This document shows positions 33,247-40,940 of a stretch of DNA of 64,000 nucleotides, piece after piece. How positions within the stretch are numbered: position 1 is the first letter of the stretch; each line of letters opens with the position of its first letter. The translations under genes and the position numbers were made by a program. This DNA comes from Saccharopolyspora ipomoeae (GTDB taxonomy: Bacteria; Actinomycetota; Actinomycetes; Mycobacteriales; Pseudonocardiaceae), in assembly GCF_029952525.1 (NCBI RefSeq), contig NZ_JASAOF010000002.1, positions 310,001 to 374,000 on the forward strand, written 5' to 3'. The notes under the pieces were generated by a model, which was not told the origin of the DNA, made no database searches, and saw only the letters and a list, made by a program, of their open reading frames with translations.

Positions 33247-34008
33247 CTAGGCGGCCGAGGCGTCCACGGCGTGCAGCAACCGCTGCTCGCCGCCGACCGC
33301 GGCCAGCCCCATCGCCCGCAGCGCCGCCCACATCGTGACCTGGTTGGCGGTCAGCACCGGCTTGCCCAGCTCCTGCTCCAGCGGACCGATGAGGTCGTAG
33401 GTGGGCAGGTTCGTGCACGAGATGAACACCGCCTCGGCCTCGGGCCGATCGGCCGCGCGCACGATCTCGACCACCTCGCTGTACCGGGTGGACCAGATCC
33501 GGCCCGGCAGACCCAGGCCCTCGCTGGCCACCACCCCGACGCCGTGCTCACCGAGGAACGACCGCAGCCGGTCGGTGATGCTCACGACGTACGGGGTGGC
33601 GATCGCGACGCTGCCCACGCCCAGCAGTTCCAGGGCCTCCACCAGCGCACCCGAGGTCGTCACCGCCTCCGGCGCGCCCGCCGCGCGCATCACCTCCACC
33701 AGGCGGCGCTGCCCGCCCGCACCGTCGACGAAACTGCCCGAGGTGCACGCGTAGACCACCACCTCCGGTTCGGGCACGAGCAGGTCGCGGGTGGCCGCGT
33801 GCACCGCGGCCTCGTCGGAGACCAGGTTCGCCTGCTCCACGCTCACCGGCACCGGCACGAACGGGGTGCGGGTCACGTGCAGCGACACCTCCTCGGGCAC
33901 CCACCGCCACAGCTCGCGGTCCAGCGCCAGGTCGAACGGGGCGATCACCCCGATCCCCCGCTGGGCCGCAGGCCCCGGCATCGCGCCGAGGAAGTCTTCG
34001 GGCAGCAT
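33247..34008 (-). CDS. Maleate cis-trans isomerase / Asp-Glu racemase superfamily protein (both cysteines present)
   Basis: 253 aa. Both catalytic cysteines of the family are visible: YACTSGSFVDG (about 87-97) and AVFISCTNLPTYDLI (about 195-209). Family members isomerise maleate to fumarate or decarboxylate arylmalonates. The C-terminal GKPVLTANQVTMWAALRAMGL is nearly shared with the downstream paralogue. Paired with the DUF3830 gene upstream (10 bp gap), so probably one transcript starting at the promoter by operator 3. The real substrate may be a maleamate/maleate-like intermediate of the amidase pathway; this is inference. Confidence 0.87.
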   Translation of the reverse strand: MLPEDFLGAMPGPAAQRGIGVIAPFDLALDRELWRWVPEEVSLHVTRTPFVPVPVSVEQANLVSDEAAVHAATRDLLVPEPEVVVYACTSGSFVDGAGGQRRLVEVMRAAGAPEAVTTSGALVEALELLGVGSVAIATPYVVSITDRLRSFLGEHGVGVVASEGLGLPGRIWSTRYSEVVEIVRAADRPEAEAVFISCTNLPTYDLIGPLEQELGKPVLTANQVTMWAALRAMGLAAVGGEQRLLHAVDASAA

Positions 34009-34018
34009 GGCCGCGCCC

Positions 34019-34513
34019 CTACCGCTCGTACCTGTCGTAGCGCAGCGTCTCGCCGACGCTGCCGGAACGCCACACGTCGTTGCAGGCCTCGGCCATCTCG
34101 GCCAGCCCTTCGACGATCGTGGCGTAGACGTTGCCGGGCACCCAGCCCACGTCGCCGTTGAGCAGCAGGTTGTTGCGCCCGTAGAAGATCGCCAGGTCGA
34201 TCACCCCCGGCAGCCCCTCGATCCCCTTGTCCTGCTTGAACTCCCGGTCCAGCATGCCGCCGGGGAAGGAGAAGTAGACGACATCACCCGGGATGGGGGT
34301 GACCGTCGGGTTCTCCTGCCCGGGCTCGTCGACGGCGAAGCGCGGGACCATCGTGTAGACCTCGTTGCGCGCGTACTTGGCGTGGTGCACGGGCCCGACC
34401 TGAGGCAGCGCGTTCCACACCGCCTCGCAGGTGCGGGGCGCGTCAGCATCGAGCAGTTCCGCCACGCACGACACGCCGCGCTTCTCCAGCGTGATCGACA
34501 GGTACCTGGGCAT
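34019..34513 (-). CDS. DUF3830 family protein (cyclophilin-like fold)
   Basis: 164 aa, the usual family length. It begins with a beta-strand YLSITLEKRGVSCVAELLD, has VWNALPQVGPVHHAKYARNEVYTMVPRF and GDVVYFSFPGG typical of DUF3830, and ends in a helix. The family is assigned to the cyclophilin-like superfamily and is repeatedly found with amidases, Asp/Glu-racemase-type enzymes and hydantoin/pyrimidine-type catabolism; its activity has not been defined. First gene of the minus-strand transcript leaving operator 3; ATG 34513 follows AGGAGGAG. Confidence 0.85.
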   Translation of the reverse strand: MPRYLSITLEKRGVSCVAELLDADAPRTCEAVWNALPQVGPVHHAKYARNEVYTMVPRFAVDEPGQENPTVTPIPGDVVYFSFPGGMLDREFKQDKGIEGLPGVIDLAIFYGRNNLLLNGDVGWVPGNVYATIVEGLAEMAEACNDVWRSGSVGETLRYDRYER

Positions 34514-34583
34514 CGATCCACTCCTCCTGCGGTGATGATCCGGTGGACTCCCCCCGGCGTTCCGGCACCGCCGTCGCCCAGTG

Positions 34584-34597
34584 GATTGTTGACAATC
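34584..34597. promoter_or_regulatory. GntR operator 3 (GATTGTTGACAATC)
   Basis: Same 14-bp palindrome as operator 1, between the divergent DUF3830 and D-2-hydroxyacid dehydrogenase genes. It overlaps the -35 of the plus-strand promoter and abuts a TAGGAT -10 for the minus strand (34600-34595). Confidence 0.82.
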
Positions 34598-34617
34598 CTA
34601 CGAACCGTTCCTAGCGT
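34589..34617 (+). promoter_or_regulatory. Sigma70-type promoter for the hydroxyacid dehydrogenase/amidase operon
   Basis: TTGACA (34589-34594), exactly 17 bp, then TAGCGT (34612-34617). The -35 lies inside the palindromic operator, so a bound GntR protein would block polymerase. Confidence 0.7.
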
Positions 34618-34729
34618 GTCAATGCCTTCTCCCAAACCCCCTTTCGCATGCCCCGCACCGGGGGAAACACGCGCGCAACCGGCGTGGGAGACGATCACCC
34701 ACCACCCCTGCGGACCTAAGGTCAACGGC

Positions 34730-35698
34730 ATGATCCACACCCGCCCCACCGTCGTCGTCCTCCACGACGGCGACGCCCCCGCCGAAATGGCCCGCATCGC
34801 CGAGCACGCCGAACTGCGCTACGCCACCGGCGACGAGCTGCCCAAGGCCCTGCCCGGCACCGACGCGATGTTCGTGTGGGCCTTCCGCTCCCAGGCCATC
34901 GCCGACGCCTGGCCCCACGCCGACCAGCTGCGCTGGATCCACTCCGCCAGCGCCGGAGTCGACCGCCTGCTGTTCCCCGAACTCCGCGACTCCGACATCG
35001 CCCTGACCAACTCCCGCGGCGTGTTCGACCAACCCATCGCCGAATACGTCCTGGGCACCGCGCTGACCTTCACCAAGGACATGCACACCACCCTGCGCCT
35101 GCAGGACCGCAAGCAGTGGCAGCACCGCGTCACCGACCGCCTCGCCGGCAAAACCGCACTCGTCATCGGCACCGGCCCCATCGGCCGCGCCATCGCCCGC
35201 CAGCTCACCGCCACCGGAGTCCACGTCGCCGGCGCCGGACGCACCGCCCGCACCGGCGACCCCGACTTCGGCGACATCCACCCCTCCGACGAACTCGCCC
35301 GCGTCGCAGGCGAATTCGACTTCCTCATCTGCGCCGCACCCCTCACACCCCAAACCCACGGGCTCATCAACACCGACGTGCTCGCCGCCATGCGCCCCAC
35401 CGCCCGGCTGATCAACGTCGGCCGAGGCGAGCACGTCGACCAACCCGCCCTGGTCACCGCCCTGCAACGCGGCCAGATCGCCGGAGCCGCCCTCGACGTC
35501 TTCGACACCGAACCACTGCCCACCGACTCACCCCTGTGGGACATGCCCAACGTGCTCATCTCCCCGCACATGTCCGGCGACACCCTCGGCTGGACCGACG
35601 AACTCGTCGACCTCTTCCTGCACAACCTCCGCGCCTTCACCCACGGCACCGACCTGCGCAACGTCGTCGACAAGCACCGCGGCTACGTCACCACCTGA
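34730..35698 (+). CDS. D-2-hydroxyacid dehydrogenase (NAD(P)-dependent)
   Basis: 322 aa. Family triad present: Arg in NVGRGEHVD (about 226), Glu in VFDTEPLPTD (about 255), His in SPHMSGDT (about 274); the cofactor loop is VIGTGPIGRAIARQL. Reduces 2-oxoacids or oxidises D-2-hydroxyacids; GRHPR-like. ATG 34730 has weak RBS; about 105 bp of leader separate it from the predicted TSS. It is followed 20 bp later by the amidase gene, so the two form an operon. The reading frame is strongly C-biased in third positions. Confidence 0.9.
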   Translation: MIHTRPTVVVLHDGDAPAEMARIAEHAELRYATGDELPKALPGTDAMFVWAFRSQAIADAWPHADQLRWIHSASAGVDRLLFPELRDSDIALTNSRGVFDQPIAEYVLGTALTFTKDMHTTLRLQDRKQWQHRVTDRLAGKTALVIGTGPIGRAIARQLTATGVHVAGAGRTARTGDPDFGDIHPSDELARVAGEFDFLICAAPLTPQTHGLINTDVLAAMRPTARLINVGRGEHVDQPALVTALQRGQIAGAALDVFDTEPLPTDSPLWDMPNVLISPHMSGDTLGWTDELVDLFLHNLRAFTHGTDLRNVVDKHRGYVTT

Positions 35699-35718
35699 CA
35701 CCACCCACCGGAGACGCC

Positions 35719-37122
35719 ATGGCCCACACCCAGCCCACCGAGCTGCCCGCCACCGAACTGCTGGCCGCCTACGCCGCCGGAACCCTCTCCCCCGTCGAAG
35801 CCTGCGAAGCCGTCCTGCAGCGCATCGACGACCACGACCACGCCATCAACGCCTACTGCCACCTCGACCCCGAAGCCACCCTGCAAGCCGCCCGCGAATC
35901 CGAGAAGCGCTGGCACCAAGGCCAACCCGCCGGACGCCTCGACGGCGTCCCCACCTCCGTCAAGGACCTCTTCCTCACCGAAGGCCACCCCACCCTGCGC
36001 GGCTCCCGCACCATCGACCCCGCAGGCCCCTGGACCGAAGACGCCCCCGCCGTGGCACACCTGCGCGCCCACAACGCCGTCATCGTCGGCAAGACCACCA
36101 CCCCCGAACTCGCCTGGAAAGCCGTCACCGACAGCCCCCGCCACGGCATCACCCGCAACCCCCACAACACCACCCGCACCGCAGGAGGCTCCTCCGGCGG
36201 CGCCGCCGCAGCCGTGGCCACCGGCATGGCACCCCTGGCCCTCGGCACCGACGGCGGCGGATCCGTCCGCATCCCCGCCGCCTTCTGCGGCATCACCACC
36301 CTCAAACCCACCTACGGACGCATCCCCCTCTACCCGGCCAGCCCCTTCGGCACCCTCTCCCACGCCGGACCCATGACCACCACCGTCACCGACACCGCCC
36401 TCATGCTCGACGTCCTCGCCCACCCCGACCCCCGCGACTGGTCCGCCCTGCCCGCACCCACCGACTCCTTCCTCGACCACCTCGGCGGCTCACTCACCGG
36501 CATGCGCATCGCCGTCAGCCTCGACCTCGGCTTCGACACCCCCGTCGACCCCCAGATCGCCCACGCCATCACCCGCGCCGCCACCGCCTTCGAAGAACTC
36601 GGCGCCCACGTCGAAGCCGCCGACCCCGGCATCACCGACCCCCGCGAGGACTTCCACGTCCTGTGGTTCGCCGGAGCCGCCAAAGCCACCGAACACCTCA
36701 CCGACGACCAACGCGCCCTCCTGGACCCCGGCCTCGCCGACATCTGCCGCCAAGGCCTCACCTACAGCGCCCAGGACTACCTCGAAGCCACCAACACCCG
36801 CATGCTCCTCGGCCAGCGCACAGCCGCCTTCCACCAGACCTACGACCTCCTGCTCACCCCCACCGTCCCCATCCCCGCCTTCGACGCCGGCCGCGAATCC
36901 CCCACCGACGGAGACCGCTGGACCACCTGGACCCCGTTCACCTACCCGTTCAACATGACCCAGCAACCCGCCGCCAGCATCCCCTGCGGCCGCACCGACG
37001 ACGGCCTGCCCATCGGCCTGCAGATCATCGGCCCCCGCCACGCCGACGCCACCGTCCTGCGCGCAGCCCACGCCTACGAACACACCCACCCCTGGCCCAG
37101 AACCACCACGCCCCGGGGCTAA
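35719..37122 (+). CDS. Amidase-signature family amidase
   Basis: 467 aa. The Ser-cisSer-Lys triad is complete: Lys in TSVKDLFL (about 79), cis-Ser in AGGSSGGAAAA (about 155) and nucleophile Ser in GTDGGGSVRIPAAFCG (about 180). These enzymes hydrolyse aliphatic or aryl amides; GatA, which the fold also resembles, is excluded by context (no gatC/gatB and catabolic neighbours). ATG 35719 follows CGGAGA. It would release the free acid from an amide substrate whose carbon then flows through the neighbouring dehydrogenases and GABA shunt; substrate unknown. Confidence 0.9.
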   Translation: MAHTQPTELPATELLAAYAAGTLSPVEACEAVLQRIDDHDHAINAYCHLDPEATLQAARESEKRWHQGQPAGRLDGVPTSVKDLFLTEGHPTLRGSRTIDPAGPWTEDAPAVAHLRAHNAVIVGKTTTPELAWKAVTDSPRHGITRNPHNTTRTAGGSSGGAAAAVATGMAPLALGTDGGGSVRIPAAFCGITTLKPTYGRIPLYPASPFGTLSHAGPMTTTVTDTALMLDVLAHPDPRDWSALPAPTDSFLDHLGGSLTGMRIAVSLDLGFDTPVDPQIAHAITRAATAFEELGAHVEAADPGITDPREDFHVLWFAGAAKATEHLTDDQRALLDPGLADICRQGLTYSAQDYLEATNTRMLLGQRTAAFHQTYDLLLTPTVPIPAFDAGRESPTDGDRWTTWTPFTYPFNMTQQPAASIPCGRTDDGLPIGLQIIGPRHADATVLRAAHAYEHTHPWPRTTTPRG

Positions 37123-37265
37123 GGCATTCGCGGGTTCTGAGCGCCTTCGTGGCGAGCACGCCGTGACGCCGTGTCGGCATACATCAGGAGCGGCGCACGG
37201 AGTCCACGGAGGCGCTCAGGTTCCGCCACCCGCACCGCCACCCACAAGGACCAACAAACAGGTCC

Positions 37266-38696
37266 CTACTCCCACGCCGAGAGCACGTGCTTGATGCGCG
37301 TGTAGTCCTGCAACCCGTTCACCCCGAAATCCCGCGCCGACGCCGAGTGCTTGAAACCCGAGTGCGGCATCTCCGCCACCAGCACGTCATGGGTGTTGAT
37401 CCACACCGTGCCCGCCTGCAACCGACGCGACATCCGCATCGCCCGACCGTGATCCCGCGTCCACACGCTCGCCGTCAACCCGTACCGCACCCCGTTGGCC
37501 AACGACACCGCCTCGTCCTCACCCGAGAACGACTGCACCGTCACCACCGGCCCCAACACCTCGTGCTGCACCAACTCATCACCCTGATCGACCCCGTCGA
37601 CCACCGTGGCCTCCAAGAAGAAACCCCGCTCACCCCGACGCCGCCCACCGGCCACCACCCGAGCCCCCTCCGGCAACCGCGCCAACCGGTCCAACACCCA
37701 CTCCAGCTGACCCGCGCTGTTGAGCGGACCGAACGCCGCATCCACGTCCTGCGGCGGACCCGGCCGCCACCGACCCGCGCGCTCCACCAACCGCCCCAAC
37801 AACTCCTCCCGCACACCCTCCTCCACCAACACCCGGCTCGCCGCCGTGCAACTCTGCCCCGCGTTGCCGAACGCCGCCGCCGCGATCCCCTCAGCCGCAC
37901 GCCCCACATCCGCATCGGCGAACACCACCGCAGGCGCCTTCCCACCCAACTGCAGATGCGCCCGCTTCAAATCCACCGCCGCAGAACCCGCCACCTCCAT
38001 CCCCGACCGCACCGTCCCGGTGATCGAGAACATCCCCGGCACCTCGTGCGCCACCAACGCCCGACCGCTGTCCCGATCCCCGCACACCACGTTGAGCACC
38101 CCCGGCGGCAAGAACTCACCCGCCCACTCACCCACCAGCACCGCGCTCACCGGCGTCGTCTCCGCCGGCTTGAGCACCACCGCGTTGCCCGCCGCCACCG
38201 CAGGCCCGATCTTCGCCGCCGCCTGCACCAGCGGATGCGTCCACGACGTCACCGCCGCGCACACCCCGATCGGCTCCCGCCGCGTGAACGACGTGCACCC
38301 CGCCACGAACTCACCACCCGCCGTGCCCGGCTCCGCCCGCGCCGCACCCGCGTAGAACCGCAGCAGATCCACCGCCCACGGCAACTCCCGGCCGCGCACC
38401 ACCTCGAACGGCTTGCCCGTCACCCGGCACTCGGCCAGCACCAGCTCCTCGGCCCGCGCTTCCACCGCACCCGCCAACCCCAGCAACGCCTCCTGACGCT
38501 GCCGCGGCGTCGACTGCGACCACGACTCGAACGCCGCCGCGGCCACCGGCATCACCGCATCCACATCCGCCCACCGCGTTAGCGGAGCCGACCCGCACAC
38601 CTCACCGGTGCTCGGATCCACCAGCTCCAGCTCCTCCCCACCGACCGCGGGAACCGACTCACCGCCGACCAGGTTGCACAACCGCCAGCCCGACAC
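37266..38696 (-). CDS. Aldehyde dehydrogenase (aminobutyraldehyde/betaine-aldehyde type) with Gln in place of the catalytic Glu
   Basis: 476 aa. Resembles 4-aminobutyraldehyde dehydrogenases: nucleophile Cys in FGNAGQSCTAASR, VNVVCGDRDSG-type loops, TVWINTHDVLVAEMPHSGFKHSASARD. The usual LELGGK motif, whose Glu is the general base, reads LQLGGK (Gln about 249). Deamidation is not expected, so hydrolysis of the thioacyl intermediate may be slow or the enzyme may have shifted function. GTG 38696 follows GTGAGGGC and a GAGG. It is convergent with the amidase gene across 143 bp and would supply GABA from an aminoaldehyde. Confidence 0.85.
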   Translation of the reverse strand: MSGWRLCNLVGGESVPAVGGEELELVDPSTGEVCGSAPLTRWADVDAVMPVAAAAFESWSQSTPRQRQEALLGLAGAVEARAEELVLAECRVTGKPFEVVRGRELPWAVDLLRFYAGAARAEPGTAGGEFVAGCTSFTRREPIGVCAAVTSWTHPLVQAAAKIGPAVAAGNAVVLKPAETTPVSAVLVGEWAGEFLPPGVLNVVCGDRDSGRALVAHEVPGMFSITGTVRSGMEVAGSAAVDLKRAHLQLGGKAPAVVFADADVGRAAEGIAAAAFGNAGQSCTAASRVLVEEGVREELLGRLVERAGRWRPGPPQDVDAAFGPLNSAGQLEWVLDRLARLPEGARVVAGGRRRGERGFFLEATVVDGVDQGDELVQHEVLGPVVTVQSFSGEDEAVSLANGVRYGLTASVWTRDHGRAMRMSRRLQAGTVWINTHDVLVAEMPHSGFKHSASARDFGVNGLQDYTRIKHVLSAWE

Positions 38697-38766
38697 GCCC
38701 TCACCACCTCGCAAGCCGGGGCCGGCCTGATGCGCCGGCCACCGACCCGAGGCTAACGCCGCGCGC

Positions 38767-40050
38767 TCACCGACGAGAGCGGTCGCGCAACCACCACTGC
38801 GCACCGGTCCCGATCACCAGCAGCACCAGCACCGGCGTGAACGCCCACCGGTACCCCACCGCCGGATCCAGACCCGACACGAGCTCCAACACCCCACCGA
38901 CCAGCAGCTGGATCAGCACCGCAGCGCTGAAACCACCCATGTTCACCACACCCGTGGCAGTACCGGAGCGGTGCTCGGCGTTGGCCATCCGCGCCCCGTC
39001 GAAGGCCAGCATCGCCGCACCCCCGGCCACACCGATCGCCAGCAGCGCCACCACCAGCACCGGCAGCGGCACCGCGCCCGGCCAGCCGACCATGACCGAC
39101 CACACCACCACGACCATCACCGACAGCCCCAGCGTGTAGCGCTCACGACGACGCGGACGGCCCGAGACGTACTGCCCGGCCAACCACGACCCCGCGATGA
39201 ACCCCAGCACGCTCAGCAGCAGCAACGACCCGACCTCGGACTGACCGCGCCCCTGCGCCTCACCCAGCCACGGCCCGCCCCACAGCGTGGTGATCGCGAC
39301 GAACTGCGCCATGAGCACGAAGTGCGTCCAGAACGAGTGCCCGGTCCCGCGCTGAGCGATCACCGCCCGCAGGCTGTGGACGATCCGCTCACCCACCGGC
39401 TCGGCCTCCTCCTGGGCAGGAGCCGGGGCGGAGGTGTCGCGGTCGCGGATGATCAGCGCCGCGGCCAGGCCCAGAGCGGCGGTCAGCGCCGCCGCGCCCA
39501 GGAACGTGGGAACCCAGCCCAGCGAGTGCAGCGACAGGCTCAGCGGCAACGTCGAGACGACCTGCCCGAGCCCGCCCGCGAGCCCGGTCAACGCCGCGAC
39601 CTTGCCGTAGCGCTGCGGCGGGAACCAGTGCGCGGCCAGTCGCAGCACGTTGGTGAACATGAACGCGTCACCGAAGCCGATGAGCATCCGCCCGGCGATG
39701 CCGCCGACGATCGACCCGCTCAGCGCGAACACAGCCGAGCCCACCGCCAGGGCGACCATGCCGCCGGTGATGACCTTGCGGGGTCCGAGCCGGTCGGCCA
39801 GCAGCCCGGCCGGGATCTGCAGCACCAGGTACACGCCCAGCTGCAGGGCGGAGAAGATCGCGAGCACGCCCGGTCCGGCGTCGAAGCGCTGCACGGCCTC
39901 CGGTGCGGCCACGCCCAGCCCGGCGCGGTGGAACAGCGCTGCGCAGTAGCACAGCGCCCCCACGCCCCAGACCAGCCAGGCCGTCCTGGACGACCCGCCC
40001 GGCCCGGCGCTCGCCCGGTGCGGCGGCGCGGCTTCGACTGTCGTGGACAC
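38767..40050 (-). CDS. Major facilitator superfamily transporter
   Basis: 427 aa with 12 predicted membrane helices and a central loop with TSAPAPAQEEAEPVGERIVHSLRAV. The MFS motif A between helices 2 and 3 reads GLLADRLGPRKVI, and helix 4 has GRMLIGFGDAFMF. It belongs to the general ACS/OPA-like or nitrate/sugar-acid exporter branch by feel; substrate cannot be told. GTG 40050 has GGGAGGGG six bases upstream. Divergent from a GntR gene, so controlled by it; with the ALDH (70 bp downstream, same strand) it may form a transcript. Confidence 0.88.
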   Translation of the reverse strand: MSTTVEAAPPHRASAGPGGSSRTAWLVWGVGALCYCAALFHRAGLGVAAPEAVQRFDAGPGVLAIFSALQLGVYLVLQIPAGLLADRLGPRKVITGGMVALAVGSAVFALSGSIVGGIAGRMLIGFGDAFMFTNVLRLAAHWFPPQRYGKVAALTGLAGGLGQVVSTLPLSLSLHSLGWVPTFLGAAALTAALGLAAALIIRDRDTSAPAPAQEEAEPVGERIVHSLRAVIAQRGTGHSFWTHFVLMAQFVAITTLWGGPWLGEAQGRGQSEVGSLLLLSVLGFIAGSWLAGQYVSGRPRRRERYTLGLSVMVVVVWSVMVGWPGAVPLPVLVVALLAIGVAGGAAMLAFDGARMANAEHRSGTATGVVNMGGFSAAVLIQLLVGGVLELVSGLDPAVGYRWAFTPVLVLLVIGTGAQWWLRDRSRR

Positions 40051-40076
40051 GTGCTACCCCTCCCGAAGAAAAAAGA

Positions 40077-40099
40077 CTTGTATCCATCATAGATACAAG
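40077..40099. promoter_or_regulatory. Candidate operator of the second GntR regulator
   Basis: Perfect 8-bp inverted repeat CTTGTATC (40077-40084) / GATACAAG (40092-40099) with a 7-bp spacer in the 72-bp gap between the divergent MFS and GntR genes. It contains TTGTAT half-sites typical of FCD-type GntR proteins and differs from the other operator class. Confidence 0.65.
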
Positions 40100-40122
40100 A
40101 GGGGTGGAAGTAGGATGCTCAC

Positions 40123-40800
40123 GTGTCGAGCGCAACAGCATCCGAAACGCCGGCAGCCGACCGCGCGTACCAGCACGTCAAGTCAGGACTCCTCGACGGC
40201 AGCTTCCCCGACGGCGAGCTGCTCAGCGAGGGAGAAGTGGCCAACGCCCTGCAGATGTCGCGCACACCCGTCCGCGAGGCGTTCCTGCGCCTGCAATCGG
40301 AGGGCTTCCTCAAGCTCTACCCCAAGCGCGGCGCCCTGGTCGTGCCCGTCGGCGCCGGCGAGGCCCGCGCCGTGATCGAGGCCCGCCTGGCGCTGGAGAG
40401 CTTCGCCATCGACAAGCTCGCCATCGAAGGAGCCGAGGCGATGGCCGCCATCGGCCGCGAACTGGCCGACCACCCCGCCTGCGACGGCACCGACCTCAGC
40501 GACGCCGAGATGCACGTCGCCGACCGGGCCTTCCACGCCACGCTCGTCAGCGCCGCGGGCAACCCGGTCGTCACCGACCTCTACAACACCCTGCGCGACA
40601 AGCAGATGCGCATCACATCCACCGCGCGCACCCACTCGGCGCGCGAGCGCATCACCCACCAGCACGGCGCCCTGGCCGACACCCTCGCCGCGGGCGAGGC
40701 GGAGCAGGCCAAGACCCTGCTGCGCGAGCACCTGCTGGGCACCGTCCGCGCCCTCGGCATCGCCGGCGGCCCCTACCTCGACCCCTCCACCGAGGTCTGA
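40123..40800 (+). CDS. GntR-family (FCD) transcriptional regulator
   Basis: 225 aa. Winged helix (QHVKSGLLDGSFPDGELL, MSRTPVREAFLRLQSEGFL, wing KRGALVVPV) plus helical FCD domain (ARLALESFAIDKLA, DRAFHATLVSAAGNPVV, HQHGALADTLAAGEAEQAKTLLREHL) with the His/Asp metal pattern. Starts at GTG 40123. Divergent from the MFS gene with a palindromic operator between them, so it most likely controls that transporter (and perhaps the ALDH behind it) and itself. Confidence 0.9.
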   Translation: MSSATASETPAADRAYQHVKSGLLDGSFPDGELLSEGEVANALQMSRTPVREAFLRLQSEGFLKLYPKRGALVVPVGAGEARAVIEARLALESFAIDKLAIEGAEAMAAIGRELADHPACDGTDLSDAEMHVADRAFHATLVSAAGNPVVTDLYNTLRDKQMRITSTARTHSARERITHQHGALADTLAAGEAEQAKTLLREHLLGTVRALGIAGGPYLDPSTEV

Positions 40801-40842
40801 AGCCGGGTTCTTCCAGGGACGTGCGTGTTGAGCTGCCATGCG

Positions 40843-40868
40843 GAGCATTGATTTCGGCGACCACTGAA
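40843..40868. repeat. Dispersed motif GAGCATTGATTTC-N6-CACTGAA, copy 1
   Basis: The motif recurs with identical spacing at 53008-53033. This copy extends to a perfect inverted repeat TGATTTC (40849-40855) / GAAATCA (40866-40872). It is 70 bp upstream of the PAS-domain gene, in an AT-rich patch unusual for this genome. Confidence 0.55.
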
Positions 40869-40940
40869 ATCACGAAGGCAATCAACTCACGAGTGCGTTC
40901 TCGAAAGGCGCTCGGATTGGACCGGCCGCATCATCAGCCC

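Noticed and set aside
35719..37122. Amidase as GatA subunit of the Asp-tRNA/Glu-tRNA amidotransferase
   Set aside because: No gatB or gatC nearby, catabolic operon context and a GntR-controlled promoter fit an amide-degrading amidase.
37137..37219. Inverted repeat CTGAGCGCC / GGCGCTCAG between amidase and ALDH genes
   Set aside because: Loop of about 65 nt and only nine pairs; too weak to call a terminator, although the gene pair is convergent and would need one.
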